A DNA stretch of 9,389 bases from CAZADA01 sp964526675 (lineage in GTDB: Bacteria; Pseudomonadota; Alphaproteobacteria; Caulobacterales; Maricaulaceae). The notes beneath the pieces were generated by a model. It was not told where the DNA came from, ran no database searches, and was given only the letters and a program-made list of their open reading frames with translations. The DNA is taken from positions 1 to 9,389 of the forward strand of contig CAZGLY010000072.1 in assembly GCA_964526675.1 (NCBI GenBank), read 5' to 3'. A program made the position numbers and the translations under genes. This document shows, in pieces, positions 1 through 7,126 of this stretch. Numbering within the stretch: the stretch's first letter is position 1; each line of letters opens with the position of its first letter.

Positions 1-56
1 CCGACAGCCCAGCCAGCCTCGGCGCGACGCTCAAAACGGTCCTTGAGGCGGCGTAA
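1..56 (+). CDS. sucD: Succinyl-CoA ligase (ADP/GDP-forming) alpha subunit, C-terminal fragment
   Basis: Only the last 17 codons (from position 3) and the TAA stop at 54-56 are in the window. They read DSPASLGATLKTVLEAA. This fits the usual C-terminus of the SucD family, which ends in a segment of the form (S/D)SPAxLGxTLxxVL after the CoA-ligase domain. SucD binds CoA and carries the phosphohistidine intermediate while SucCD converts succinyl-CoA to succinate with NTP formation. The catalytic part lies upstream of the window and cannot be seen. The identification is supported by context, because sucA, sucB and lpdA follow on the same strand and alphaproteobacteria commonly encode sucCD directly before sucA. 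The fragment is short, so the call depends on both the motif and the neighbourhood. Confidence 0.82.
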   Translation, partial: DSPASLGATLKTVLEAA

Positions 57-74
57 GCGCGGGGCTTAGCCGCC
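47..74. terminator. Hairpin shared by two convergent genes, with both stop codons in the stem
   Basis: The arms GGCGGC-G-TAAGC (47-58) and GCTTAGCCGCC (64-74) pair over 11 bp with one bulged G at 53 and a 5-nt loop. The sucD stop TAA (54-56) sits in the left arm. It pairs exactly with the stop of the opposite-strand gene (TTA at 66-68, TAA on the minus strand). Neither side has a clear U-tract, so intrinsic termination is an inference from position and stem strength. It would serve both directions. Confidence 0.5.
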
Positions 75-998
75 GAACAGTCGGTAGACTTGATCCGCGG
101 CGATGGCGCCGCCAAACAGCACCACGCCGACGCCCGTGTTACGCAGCGTGCGACGCAAGCGCGCCGGTCCCTTGCGCCCGATGCGGTGGATGTCGCTCGT
201 CAGCTGGGACATTTCCGCGACGACGAGTTCTGAAATCCAGCCCTTGGCGGCCGTGCTTTGATGGCTGGGCAGCTCCGGGAAGCGCAGGGCGACGTTCAAC
301 ACGATCACGCGCTTGAGCCAGCCCTTGTCCAGCTCGGTTTCGTCCTTCGGGCGCTGCTCTTCCTGGAAGCTCATGAACTTCGCGCACCATGGGGCGAGCA
401 AGCCCGCATCCTCCCGCACCATGTCGCCCTGACGCCCGCGCGCGGACAAACGGGAATCTCGCCGGTACACGTCGTCGAGGCGACGCGAGAGATAGGCCTC
501 CATGCCGTTGGGCCCCGCCGTGGCTTGCAGCGCGCGCACCCGCGCCGTCGCGACCAGCGCCCGCGCCACGCCCGTCAGCAACAACCCCACCGCCAACAGA
601 GCGTCGAGCGCCACCCGCGCGACCGCCGGGTCCCACGCGCCCGCGCCCGCGTTGCCGACCAGCGCCCACACGGGCCAGGTCACAAACCGCCACATCGCCG
701 CCAACGCGGCCAGCGGCCCGCCAAGAACGCCCGCGACACCGGCCGAAGCGCCGTCGCCGATCATCGACGCCAGCGCCGCCCCAAGATCGCGCGACCAATT
801 CAGGCTGGCGAACACGCTCGCCACCGCGCCGATCAACAGCGCCCAAGCCGCCACATCCAACGCGCCCACAATGACCGCGCGCGGGTGGTCTCGGACCCAC
901 TCAGCGAGGCGCGCGCCGAACGCGCCGCGCCCGCGCGGCGTCCGGGACGCGTCGTGCGTCGGCGCTCCCGACTGAAATCCATTCGCGGCGTCGCTCAT
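66..998 (-). CDS. Hypothetical multi-pass membrane protein (310 aa)
   Basis: I do not recognise a family. The protein has a polar, Gly/Arg-rich N-terminus (about 1-40). Hydrophobic segments follow at about 41-64, 85-115 (Ala/Trp-rich, probably one or two passes) and 128-151. Next comes a polar, largely soluble region at about 152-286, rich in Arg, Asp and Glu, and a final hydrophobic stretch at about 288-306 near the C-terminus. The soluble region contains an Arg/Asp cluster (SRRLDDVYRRDSRLSARGR, 171-189) and a single Cys (C205). The ATG at 996-998 is preceded on the minus strand by a G-rich stretch (GGGACGGGGG) that is a plausible but poor ribosome binding site. The strong GC bias at third codon positions fits a real gene. 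It converges on sucD with 9 nt between stops and diverges from the hydrolase gene, so it is probably its own transcription unit. No function can be assigned. Confidence 0.75.
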   Translation of the reverse strand: MSDAANGFQSGAPTHDASRTPRGRGAFGARLAEWVRDHPRAVIVGALDVAAWALLIGAVASVFASLNWSRDLGAALASMIGDGASAGVAGVLGGPLAALAAMWRFVTWPVWALVGNAGAGAWDPAVARVALDALLAVGLLLTGVARALVATARVRALQATAGPNGMEAYLSRRLDDVYRRDSRLSARGRQGDMVREDAGLLAPWCAKFMSFQEEQRPKDETELDKGWLKRVIVLNVALRFPELPSHQSTAAKGWISELVVAEMSQLTSDIHRIGRKGPARLRRTLRNTGVGVVLFGGAIAADQVYRLFGG

Positions 999-1282
999 GA
1001 CCCCCGTCCCTTGAAGCCCGTCTCTCGACCCGTGTGCGGCCGCCCGTGCGCTCGGCCAGTGCGCGGCGGCGGCTGGCGAGCGCCGACGTCGCAGCGGCGC
1101 CGCTCACCTCTTTTGCACCGCAGTCTATTATGGCCGTCCCAGTCCGGCTACGCATGCCGACACCCTCGGCGCACGTTGCGTTCGGTTTCCGCGCGAGCGG
1201 GGTCGATCCCATCTGACGGCGAGGCTGGCGGCGACGGCGGCGCGCGCTTACACACACGACGAAGCGAACAGGAGGCTGAGGG
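999..1282. other. Divergent intergenic region
   Basis: These 284 nt separate the divergent membrane-protein and hydrolase genes and should hold the promoters of both. A short AT-rich patch at 1126-1132 (TATTATG) is the only obvious -10-like element on either strand, and I see no well-spaced -35 partner. A 60-codon open frame at 1034-1216 has no ribosome binding site and no recognisable protein character. Nothing else stands out. Confidence 0.5.
1270..1275 (+). promoter_or_regulatory. Strong ribosome binding site of the hydrolase gene
   Basis: A perfect AGGAGG lies 7 nt before the ATG at 1283. It fixes that start and is the strongest Shine-Dalgarno in the window. The pseudoenzyme-like gene is therefore equipped for good translation. 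Confidence 0.8.
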
Positions 1283-2146
1283 ATGGGGCGGTGGACGGCG
1301 GCGCGTCTGCTGGCGGTGGCGGTGGCGACGATGTTCGGCGTCCTCGCGATCGCTTTGGCATATGTCGGCATGAACCCGCCTTTCCTGTTTTATCCCGACC
1401 GGGTGATCTCAGCGCGGCCGAGCGACGCGGGTCTCGCTTATGAAGAGGTCGCCATCGTCAGCGGGGATGGCGCGGAGGTCCTGGCGTGGTGGGTGGATCC
1501 AGGCCTGGCGGACGCTCCCACGATCTTGGCGTTCTTCGACAACACGGGCGATTTGGGCGACCGGCTGCCCTGGATCGCGATGGCGGCGAACGCGGGGTTT
1601 CGGGTGTTGGCTGTCGAGTACCGTGGTTACGGCGCGTCGCAGGGCGCGCCCAATGTCGCGGGTTTCCACCGCGACGCGGCGGCCGCCTATGAGTGGCTTC
1701 TGGCGGAGCAATCCGTCGCGCCGGAGCGGTTGGTCGTGTTCGGGCGCGCAATGGGCGCCGCGATCGCCGCACGGCTTGTGCGCGACCATGACGCCGCCTT
1801 GCTCGTCCTGGAAAGCGGGTTCACGCGCTTGGCGGATCTGGCTCAGGAGGTGGCCGTGCGCCGCCACAATGTCTCGCCGCCGCGATGGGCGTTGGCCCTG
1901 CTGTACTGGAGTTCGGATTTGAACACGCTGGCGAGCGTGGCGCGCGGCGCGACCCCCGTCTTGGTGATGCACAGCCGCGACGACCAGTTTATCGGCTTTC
2001 ACCACGGCGAAGCGCTGGCGGAGGCCGCCGGTGAACGCGGACGGTTCGCGGAGCTGCGCGGCGAGCACAACCTGGTGCTGGACGCGACGGGGTTCAGCTA
2101 TTTCGTGCCCATCACCGCCGCTTACGCCGCCGCGCGCAGCCAATGA
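1283..2146 (+). CDS. Membrane-anchored alpha/beta-hydrolase-fold protein (BEM46/ABHD13-like), nucleophile Ser replaced by Ala
   Basis: The 287-aa protein starts with one hydrophobic anchor (about 8-29), followed by the NPPFLFYPDR segment typical of this family of membrane-tethered serine hydrolases. The fold landmarks are in order: a strand and turn at 81-91, EYRGYGASQG (112-121), the nucleophile elbow (151-158), a DDQFI acid segment (233-237) and GEHN (260-263). Family members normally have HGNxGN at the first turn and GxSxG at the elbow. Here the first reads FDNTGD (85-90) and the elbow reads GRAMG (154-158), so Ala156 (GCA, 1748-1750) takes the place of the catalytic Ser. The presumed acid Asp234 and His262 are kept. 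Loss of both nucleophile and HG turn with the fold intact suggests a pseudoenzyme or altered chemistry; this is inference. The ATG follows a perfect AGGAGG. It reads toward sucA with a 239-nt gap, so co-transcription is uncertain. Confidence 0.85.
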   Translation: MGRWTAARLLAVAVATMFGVLAIALAYVGMNPPFLFYPDRVISARPSDAGLAYEEVAIVSGDGAEVLAWWVDPGLADAPTILAFFDNTGDLGDRLPWIAMAANAGFRVLAVEYRGYGASQGAPNVAGFHRDAAAAYEWLLAEQSVAPERLVVFGRAMGAAIAARLVRDHDAALLVLESGFTRLADLAQEVAVRRHNVSPPRWALALLYWSSDLNTLASVARGATPVLVMHSRDDQFIGFHHGEALAEAAGERGRFAELRGEHNLVLDATGFSYFVPITAAYAAARSQ

Positions 2147-2244
2147 CCGCGGCAGGCGGCCGCTGCGCCCGCGACGACCATGCATCGACGGTCGCGCGCG
2201 CTGGAGACGGGTGCGCCGCGGCCGCCTTAGGACCCACGACTCGC

Positions 2245-2274
2245 TTGAACATCCCCCGCGTCCCCTCTTATGTG
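2245..2274 (+). promoter_or_regulatory. Candidate sucA promoter (TTGAAC-18-TATGTG)
   Basis: TTGAAC at 2245-2250 resembles a -35 box. TATGTG at 2269-2274 is a weak -10 after an 18-nt spacer. The implied transcript would start near 2281 and have a leader of about 105 nt. The -10 matches the consensus only in its first three bases, so this is tentative. It is the best pair I see in front of sucA. Confidence 0.33.
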
Positions 2275-2304
2275 AGGTCTCGTCAACGATGACGCGTTAG
2301 GCTT

Positions 2305-2323
2305 CGCGGCTCGACGCGGCTCG
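2305..2323. repeat. 9-bp direct repeat with 10-bp period upstream of sucA
   Basis: CGCGGCTCG occurs at 2305-2313 and again at 2315-2323, separated by one base. The 10-bp period places both copies on nearly the same face of the helix. It lies downstream of the candidate promoter and about 62 nt before the sucA ATG. It could be a regulator site, but chance is possible in such GC-rich DNA. Confidence 0.4.
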
Positions 2324-2385
2324 TCCGCACATCCCGGACTCGCGGCGACAGGCGCCGGCGACCGCGGCCAACCGATTAGGGTGTT

Positions 2386-5300
2386 ATGGCAGACGCACAA
2401 CGCAGCCTTCTCAACCAAGCGCTCCTGGAGACAGGGTTTTTACACGGTGGAAACGCCCACTACATCGAAGGGCTGTTGGATCAGTATTTAGAGAACCCCC
2501 ACTCCGTGCAGGCGAGCTGGCGCGAATTCTTTGACGAGCTCAGCGCCGGTTCCCCCGACGCGGGCGTGCGCGCGGACGGCCCCTCCTGGGGGCGGCGCGA
2601 TTGGCCGCCGACGCCGGGTGGCGATCTGGCCCGCGCGTTCACGGGCGAAGCCTCCAGCGCGGGGTCGCGCCGCGGGGCCGCGCGGGTCGCCGCGGTTACG
2701 CCGGCGTTGGAGGACGCGACGGCGCCGGACGTGCGTCGCGCCACGGAGGACTCGATCAGCGCGCTTATGATGATCCGCGCGTACCGCGTGCGCGGGCATC
2801 TCGCCGCGGATTTGGATCCGCTGAAGTTGACCAACAGCGAGCGCCATGAAGAGCTCGCGCCCGAGAGTTACGGATTTCAGCGCGAAGACTTGGATCGCCC
2901 GATTTTCATCAACGGCGTTTTGGGGCTGGAGACCGCCACGCCCCGGCAAATGATGGAGATCCTCCAGCGGACCTATTGCGGCACCTTCGCCGTCCAGTTC
3001 ATGCACATGTCCGACCCGGAGGAGAAACGCTGGATCCAGACGCGGATCGAGGGTCCGGACAAGGGCGTCGCCTTTACCCGCGAAGGCAAGCGGGCGATTT
3101 TGCGCAAACTGGTGGAGACGGAGACGTTCGAGCGCTTCCTCCACAAGCGGTTCCCAGGCACCAAGCGCTTCGGCATCGACGGCGGCGAGGCCATGGTCCC
3201 GGCGTTGGAGCAGCTGATTAAGCGCGGCGGGGCGATGGGGGTGGACGAGATCGTCCTGGGCATGCCGCACCGTGGTCGGTTGAACGTTCTCGCGGCGGTG
3301 ATGGGCAAGCCGTATCACGAGATTTTCCATGAGTTCCAAGGCGGCGACACCCTCGGCGCCCAGGACTACGGATCCGGCGACGTCAAGTACCATCTCGGCG
3401 CGTCATCGGACCGGGAATTCGACGGCAATTCGGTGCATTTGTCGTTGAGCGCCAACCCCTCCCACTTGGAAGCGGTCAACCCGGTGGTGCTCGGCAAGGC
3501 CCGTGCGAAACAACAGTTCGATAAGCTCGAGGACCCGGGTCTCCTGGAGGACCCTCAGGCGGGTCGTGAGAAGGTGTTGCCGCTCTTGCTGCACGGCGAC
3601 GCGGCGTTCGCGGGCCAGGGCATGGTCGCGGAATGCTTCGGCCTGTCAGGCCTGGTCGGCCACCACACCGGCGGCACCATCCATTTCATCGTGAACAATC
3701 AGATCGGTTTCACCACCAGCCCGCGGCATTCGCGCTCATCGCCGTATCCCTCGGACGTGGCGTTGATGGTGCAGGCGCCGATTTTCCACGTGAACGGCGA
3801 TGATCCCGAAGCGGTGACCTACGCGGCCAAAGTCGCGACGGAGTACCGTCAGACCTTCGGCAAGGACGTGGTCATCGACATGTTCTGCTACCGGCGGTAT
3901 GGTCACAATGAGGGTGATGATCCATCCTTCACCCAACCGCTGATGTACAAGCGCATCAAGGATCAGCCGACGACACGCGATCTTTATGGGCGTCGGTTGG
4001 AAGCTGAGGGCGTCGTCGACCAAGGTGAGCCGCAAACCTGGATCGAAGAGTTCGAAGCGTTCCTGGACGAAGAGTTCGACAAGGGCAAAACGTTCCGGAA
4101 GAACAAGGCCGACTGGTTGGACGGCAAGTGGTCGGGCCTCGGCCTGCCGCCTGATGACGATCGGCGCGGCCACACGTCCGTGGATCTCGACCAGCTCCGC
4201 ACGCTCGGCCAACGCATCACCACCATTCCCGACGCGGTGGACTGTCACCGCACGCTGCGGAAGGTCGTCGGCCGTCGCCGTGACGTGATCGAGGCGGGTG
4301 AAGGCATCGACTGGGCGACGGCCGAACACTTGGCGTTTGCGTCGTTGCTGGACGAGGGCTTCGCCGTGCGGTTGTCCGGCCAGGACTCCGGGCGCGGCAC
4401 CTTCTCCCAACGCCACTCCCACATTGTGGACCAGACGACGGAGCGGCTCCACACGCCGCTGAACGCGATCCGTGAGGGCCAGGGCCTCTATGAGGTGATT
4501 GACTCCAGCCTGTCGGAAGAGGCGGTGCTTGGTTTTGAGTTCGGCTATTCTTTGGCCGACCCAAACACCTTGGTGTTGTGGGAGGCGCAATTCGGCGACT
4601 TCGCCAATGGCGCGCAGGTCGTCTTCGATCAGTTTATTTCATCGGGCGAGCGCAAATGGCTGCGCATGTCAGGTTTGGTGGTTCTTTTGCCCCATGGCTA
4701 TGAAGGGCAGGGGCCGGAGCACTCGTCAGCGCGGTTGGAGCGCTTTCTCCAACTCTGTGCGGAAGACAACATGCAGGTCGCGAACTGCTCAACGCCGGCG
4801 AATTACTTCCACATTCTGCGCCGGCAGATCCATCGCGACTTCCGCAAGCCGCTGGTGATCATGACGCCGAAGTCGCTTCTGCGCCACAAGAAGTGCGTGT
4901 CGCGGATCGCCGAATTTGGGCCGAAGTCATCGTTTCACCGAGTTTTGTGGGATGATGCCGACAACGCGAGCGGCCGCCATGAAGGGCCGCACGACCTGAC
5001 GACGATTGTCCTGAAGGCTGATGAAGCGATCCGTCGCGTCGTGTTGTGTTCGGGGAAAGTGTACTACGATTTGCTCGAGGAACGGGAGAACCGCGGCATC
5101 GACGATGTGTATTTGATGCGGATCGAGCAATTCTACCCGCTGCCGGTCCAGTCTCTGCGCAAAGAGCTGTCCCGGTTCCCTCAAGCGGAATTCGTCTGGT
5201 GCCAGGAGGAGCCGCGCAATATGGGCGGCTGGTCCTTTGTGTCGCCGAATTTGGAAGTCGTGCTGGAAAAGGCGGGCGCGCAAAACCCGCGGCCGCGCTA

Positions 5301-5397
5301 TGTGGGGCGCGCGGCGTCGGCGTCCACGGCGACCGGGTTGATGGCGAAACATCTGGCCGAACGGGCGCAGTTGCTGGACGAGGCGCTGCGCGATTGA
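2386..5397 (+). CDS. sucA: 2-oxoglutarate dehydrogenase E1 component
   Basis: This is the ThDP-dependent E1 of the 2-oxoglutarate dehydrogenase complex. It decarboxylates 2-oxoglutarate and succinylates the lipoyl groups of SucB in the cytoplasm. The 1003-aa protein is full length for an alphaproteobacterial SucA. The N-terminal E2-contact helix region covers about 5-52, followed by a Gly/Ala/Arg-rich linker at about 53-115. The dehydrogenase E1 domain carries GMPHRGRLN (292-300, catalytic-site His295), SANPSHLEAVNP (355-366), HGDAAFAGQG (403-412) and VNNQIGF (436-442) for ThDP/Mg binding, and YRRYGHNEGDDPSF (502-515). The transketolase-like pyrimidine domain has GQDSGRGTFSQRHS (665-678), FEFGYSL (717-723) and LPHGYEGQGPEHSSAR (768-783). 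The C-terminal domain includes WCQEEPRNMGGW (938-949). No key motif is missing. The ATG follows a weak AGGG at 2378-2381. SucB follows 91 nt downstream on the same strand. Confidence 0.97.
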   Translation: MADAQRSLLNQALLETGFLHGGNAHYIEGLLDQYLENPHSVQASWREFFDELSAGSPDAGVRADGPSWGRRDWPPTPGGDLARAFTGEASSAGSRRGAARVAAVTPALEDATAPDVRRATEDSISALMMIRAYRVRGHLAADLDPLKLTNSERHEELAPESYGFQREDLDRPIFINGVLGLETATPRQMMEILQRTYCGTFAVQFMHMSDPEEKRWIQTRIEGPDKGVAFTREGKRAILRKLVETETFERFLHKRFPGTKRFGIDGGEAMVPALEQLIKRGGAMGVDEIVLGMPHRGRLNVLAAVMGKPYHEIFHEFQGGDTLGAQDYGSGDVKYHLGASSDREFDGNSVHLSLSANPSHLEAVNPVVLGKARAKQQFDKLEDPGLLEDPQAGREKVLPLLLHGDAAFAGQGMVAECFGLSGLVGHHTGGTIHFIVNNQIGFTTSPRHSRSSPYPSDVALMVQAPIFHVNGDDPEAVTYAAKVATEYRQTFGKDVVIDMFCYRRYGHNEGDDPSFTQPLMYKRIKDQPTTRDLYGRRLEAEGVVDQGEPQTWIEEFEAFLDEEFDKGKTFRKNKADWLDGKWSGLGLPPDDDRRGHTSVDLDQLRTLGQRITTIPDAVDCHRTLRKVVGRRRDVIEAGEGIDWATAEHLAFASLLDEGFAVRLSGQDSGRGTFSQRHSHIVDQTTERLHTPLNAIREGQGLYEVIDSSLSEEAVLGFEFGYSLADPNTLVLWEAQFGDFANGAQVVFDQFISSGERKWLRMSGLVVLLPHGYEGQGPEHSSARLERFLQLCAEDNMQVANCSTPANYFHILRRQIHRDFRKPLVIMTPKSLLRHKKCVSRIAEFGPKSSFHRVLWDDADNASGRHEGPHDLTTIVLKADEAIRRVVLCSGKVYYDLLEERENRGIDDVYLMRIEQFYPLPVQSLRKELSRFPQAEFVWCQEEPRNMGGWSFVSPNLEVVLEKAGAQNPRPRYVGRAASASTATGLMAKHLAERAQLLDEALRD

Positions 5398-5405
5398 ACC
5401 GGCTT

Positions 5406-5427
5406 GCCGCCCCGCCCGGATGGCGGC
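5406..5427 (+). other. Hairpin in the sucA-sucB junction
   Basis: GCCGCC (5406-5411) and GGCGGC (5422-5427) form a 6-bp GC stem with a 10-nt loop in the 91-nt gap between sucA and sucB. There is no T-run, so it is not a convincing terminator. It might affect transcript stability or the relative output of the two subunits, or simply reflect base composition. Confidence 0.3.
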
Positions 5428-5488
5428 GCCGCGGCGACAGTGTGAGAAACGTTGGGCTGAGCGCCCGAGCAGAGGAAGAGGTGGGCAG

Positions 5489-7051
5489 ATGGCGGATATT
5501 CTGGTGCCGGCGCTGGGGGAATCCGTCACGGAGGCCACCGTGGCCAGCTGGATGAAGAAGCCTGGCGAGACCGTCAGCAAAGACGAGCCGGTCGTCGAGC
5601 TGGAGACCGACAAAGTCACGCTGGAGGTCGCCGCGCCGGAAGATGGCGTGATCGATGAGATCGTCGCCGGTGAAGGCGACACCGTCGGCATTGGCGCGGT
5701 GCTGGGGCGTTTGACCGGCGGCGCTGGCGCGGCGCCGGCTCCGACGAATGGCGGCGGCGCATCCGCAACGCCCCAGGCGGCGGCGCCCGCGGCGTCACCG
5801 GCCGAGGGCGGCGCGGTCGTGGACGTTGCGATCCCGCCCATGGGCGAGTCGGTTGCGGAGGGGACGGTCGGCTCCTGGCTTGTGAAGGCGGGCGATGCGG
5901 TCGCCACGGACCAGCCCCTGGTCGAGGTCGAGACCGACAAAGTCGCGGTTGAGATCCCGGCGCCGCAGGACGGCGTGATCACCGAGCTCGTGGTGGGCGA
6001 GGGCGACACTGTCACCGTCGGCAGCGTGATCGCGCGCTTGCAGGTGGGCGCGGGAGCCGCCGCGACGCCGCCTGCGGCGACGCCGGCCGCCGCAGCACCA
6101 GCGGCCGCGCCGCCAGCGGCGACTCCAGACAGCGGCCCGGCCGGGTCGAGCGCTGGCCGCGCGATGCCGTCGGCGCGACGGGTGATGGCGGAGAACGACC
6201 TCTCACCGGATCAGGTGCCTGGCACCGGCCGGGGTGGTCGCATCACAACGGCCGACGCCCTGCGCGGGCTGGATGAGCGCGCGTCGACGCCAACGCCGGC
6301 GCGCGGCGGCGCGGGCGCGCCCGTCCAGCCCACCCCCATGCGCGCCCTGGGCGCGCGCGAGGAGCGGGTGCGGATGACGCGCTTGCGTCAGACCATCGCC
6401 AAGCGGCTCAAGGACGCGCAAAACACCGCGGCCATGCTCTCCACCTTCAACGATGTGGATATGAGCGCCGTGATCGCGACGCGGAAGAAATTCAAAGAGC
6501 ACTTCGAGAAAAAGCACGGCATCAAACTTGGATTTATGAGCTTCTTTGTCAAGGCCGTTATCCAAGCCTTGAAGGATGTGCCGGCCGTTAACGCCGAGAT
6601 TGATGGCGACAGCATCATCTACAAGAATTACTACGACATCGGCGTGGCGGTTGGCACGGATCGGGGGCTCGTGGTCCCGGTGGTGCGCGAGGCCGATCAG
6701 CTGTCGCTCGGCGGCATCGAGCGGGAGGTGGGGGAGCTTGGCCGCAAAGCGCGCGACGGCGAGTTGACCCTTGAGGACATGCAGGGCGCGACCTTCACCC
6801 TCACCAATGGCGGCGTCTATGGCTCGCTGATGTCCACGCCGATCCTGAACGCGCCGCAATCGGGCATTCTGGGCATGCACCGCATCGACGAGCGGCCCGT
6901 GGCCGTGGATGGCGACGTGGTGGTGCGTCCGATGATGTATCTCGCGCTGACCTACGACCACCGTATCGTCGACGGCAAAGAGGCGGTGACCTTCTTGGTG
7001 CGCGTGAAGGAGTGCATTGAGGATCCTGAGCGTTTGATCCTCGACCTCTGA
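5489..7051 (+). CDS. sucB: Dihydrolipoyllysine-residue succinyltransferase, E2 of 2-oxoglutarate dehydrogenase, with two lipoyl domains
   Basis: SucB forms the core of the complex and transfers succinyl from its lipoyl arms to CoA. Read from the ATG at 5489 it has 520 aa. Lipoyl domain 1 covers about 2-76 (ETDKV, Lys42). An Ala/Pro/Gly linker (77-109) leads to lipoyl domain 2, about 111-185 (ETDKV, Lys151). A longer Ala/Pro linker (186-222) precedes the peripheral-subunit-binding domain, about 225-262 (PSARRVMAEND...GTGRGGRIT). The catalytic acyltransferase domain covers about 293-520, with YDHRIVDG at 489-496 containing the active-site His491 and Asp495. Many proteobacterial SucB proteins have a single lipoyl domain and about 400-420 aa; two-domain forms of about 500 aa also exist. 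An upstream in-frame ATG at 5420 would add 23 Arg-rich residues unlike any lipoyl domain. The 5489 start has an AGAGG site (5477-5481) 7 nt ahead and begins with the family's MADILVPALGESV. Confidence 0.96.
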   Translation: MADILVPALGESVTEATVASWMKKPGETVSKDEPVVELETDKVTLEVAAPEDGVIDEIVAGEGDTVGIGAVLGRLTGGAGAAPAPTNGGGASATPQAAAPAASPAEGGAVVDVAIPPMGESVAEGTVGSWLVKAGDAVATDQPLVEVETDKVAVEIPAPQDGVITELVVGEGDTVTVGSVIARLQVGAGAAATPPAATPAAAAPAAAPPAATPDSGPAGSSAGRAMPSARRVMAENDLSPDQVPGTGRGGRITTADALRGLDERASTPTPARGGAGAPVQPTPMRALGAREERVRMTRLRQTIAKRLKDAQNTAAMLSTFNDVDMSAVIATRKKFKEHFEKKHGIKLGFMSFFVKAVIQALKDVPAVNAEIDGDSIIYKNYYDIGVAVGTDRGLVVPVVREADQLSLGGIEREVGELGRKARDGELTLEDMQGATFTLTNGGVYGSLMSTPILNAPQSGILGMHRIDERPVAVDGDVVVRPMMYLALTYDHRIVDGKEAVTFLVRVKECIEDPERLILDL

Positions 7052-7074
7052 GCGCGTTGGAGGATGGAGCGACC

Positions 7075-7098
7075 GCGGCGCGACCGGGGTCGCGCCGC
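7075..7098. terminator. Strong hairpin between convergent sucB and LysM genes
   Basis: GCGGCGCGACC (7075-7085) and GGTCGCGCCGC (7088-7098) are perfect 11-bp inverted repeats. In practice they form a 10-bp stem with a CGGG tetraloop. The hairpin begins 23 nt after the sucB stop and lies 28 nt beyond the LysM gene stop, so it could end both transcripts. The tail is only GTT on the + side and has no T-run on the - side, so termination is inferred from stem strength and location. Confidence 0.6.
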
Positions 7099-7126
7099 CG
7101 TTGCAGAGCCGCCAGGGCGCGCGTCG

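Larger units (their letters stand above)
2147..2385 (+). other. Leader region upstream of sucA
   Basis: This 239-nt non-coding stretch lies between the hydrolase gene and sucA. It contains a candidate promoter (2245-2274) and a 9-bp tandem repeat (2305-2323), both described separately. Just after the hydrolase stop there are short GC-rich dyads (GCGGC/GCCGC) without a T-tract, so a terminator there is not convincing. I see no riboswitch-like structure. Confidence 0.5.

Noticed and set aside
1126..1132. TATTATG patch as a promoter -10 for either divergent gene
   Set aside because: No acceptable -35 sequence lies 15-19 nt upstream on either strand.
1034..1216. A 60-codon + strand frame in the divergent gap
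   Set aside because: It has no ribosome binding site, low-complexity Arg/Ala/Ser composition and no recognisable features.
258..1373. A 371-codon + strand frame opposite the membrane-protein gene
   Set aside because: The translation is extremely Arg/His/Pro-rich, runs through the intergenic gap and overlaps the hydrolase start. The minus-strand frame has credible membrane segments instead.
5420..5488. An earlier in-frame ATG for SucB adding 23 residues
   Set aside because: The extra residues are Arg-rich and unlike the family. The codon lies inside the junction hairpin, and a good ribosome binding site precedes the ATG at 5489.
4927..6015. A 362-codon minus-strand frame across the sucA end and sucB start, with Thr/Ser/Pro-rich repeats
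   Set aside because: The apparent repeats are the reverse reading of the two SucB lipoyl domains and their Ala/Pro linkers. It has no independent support.
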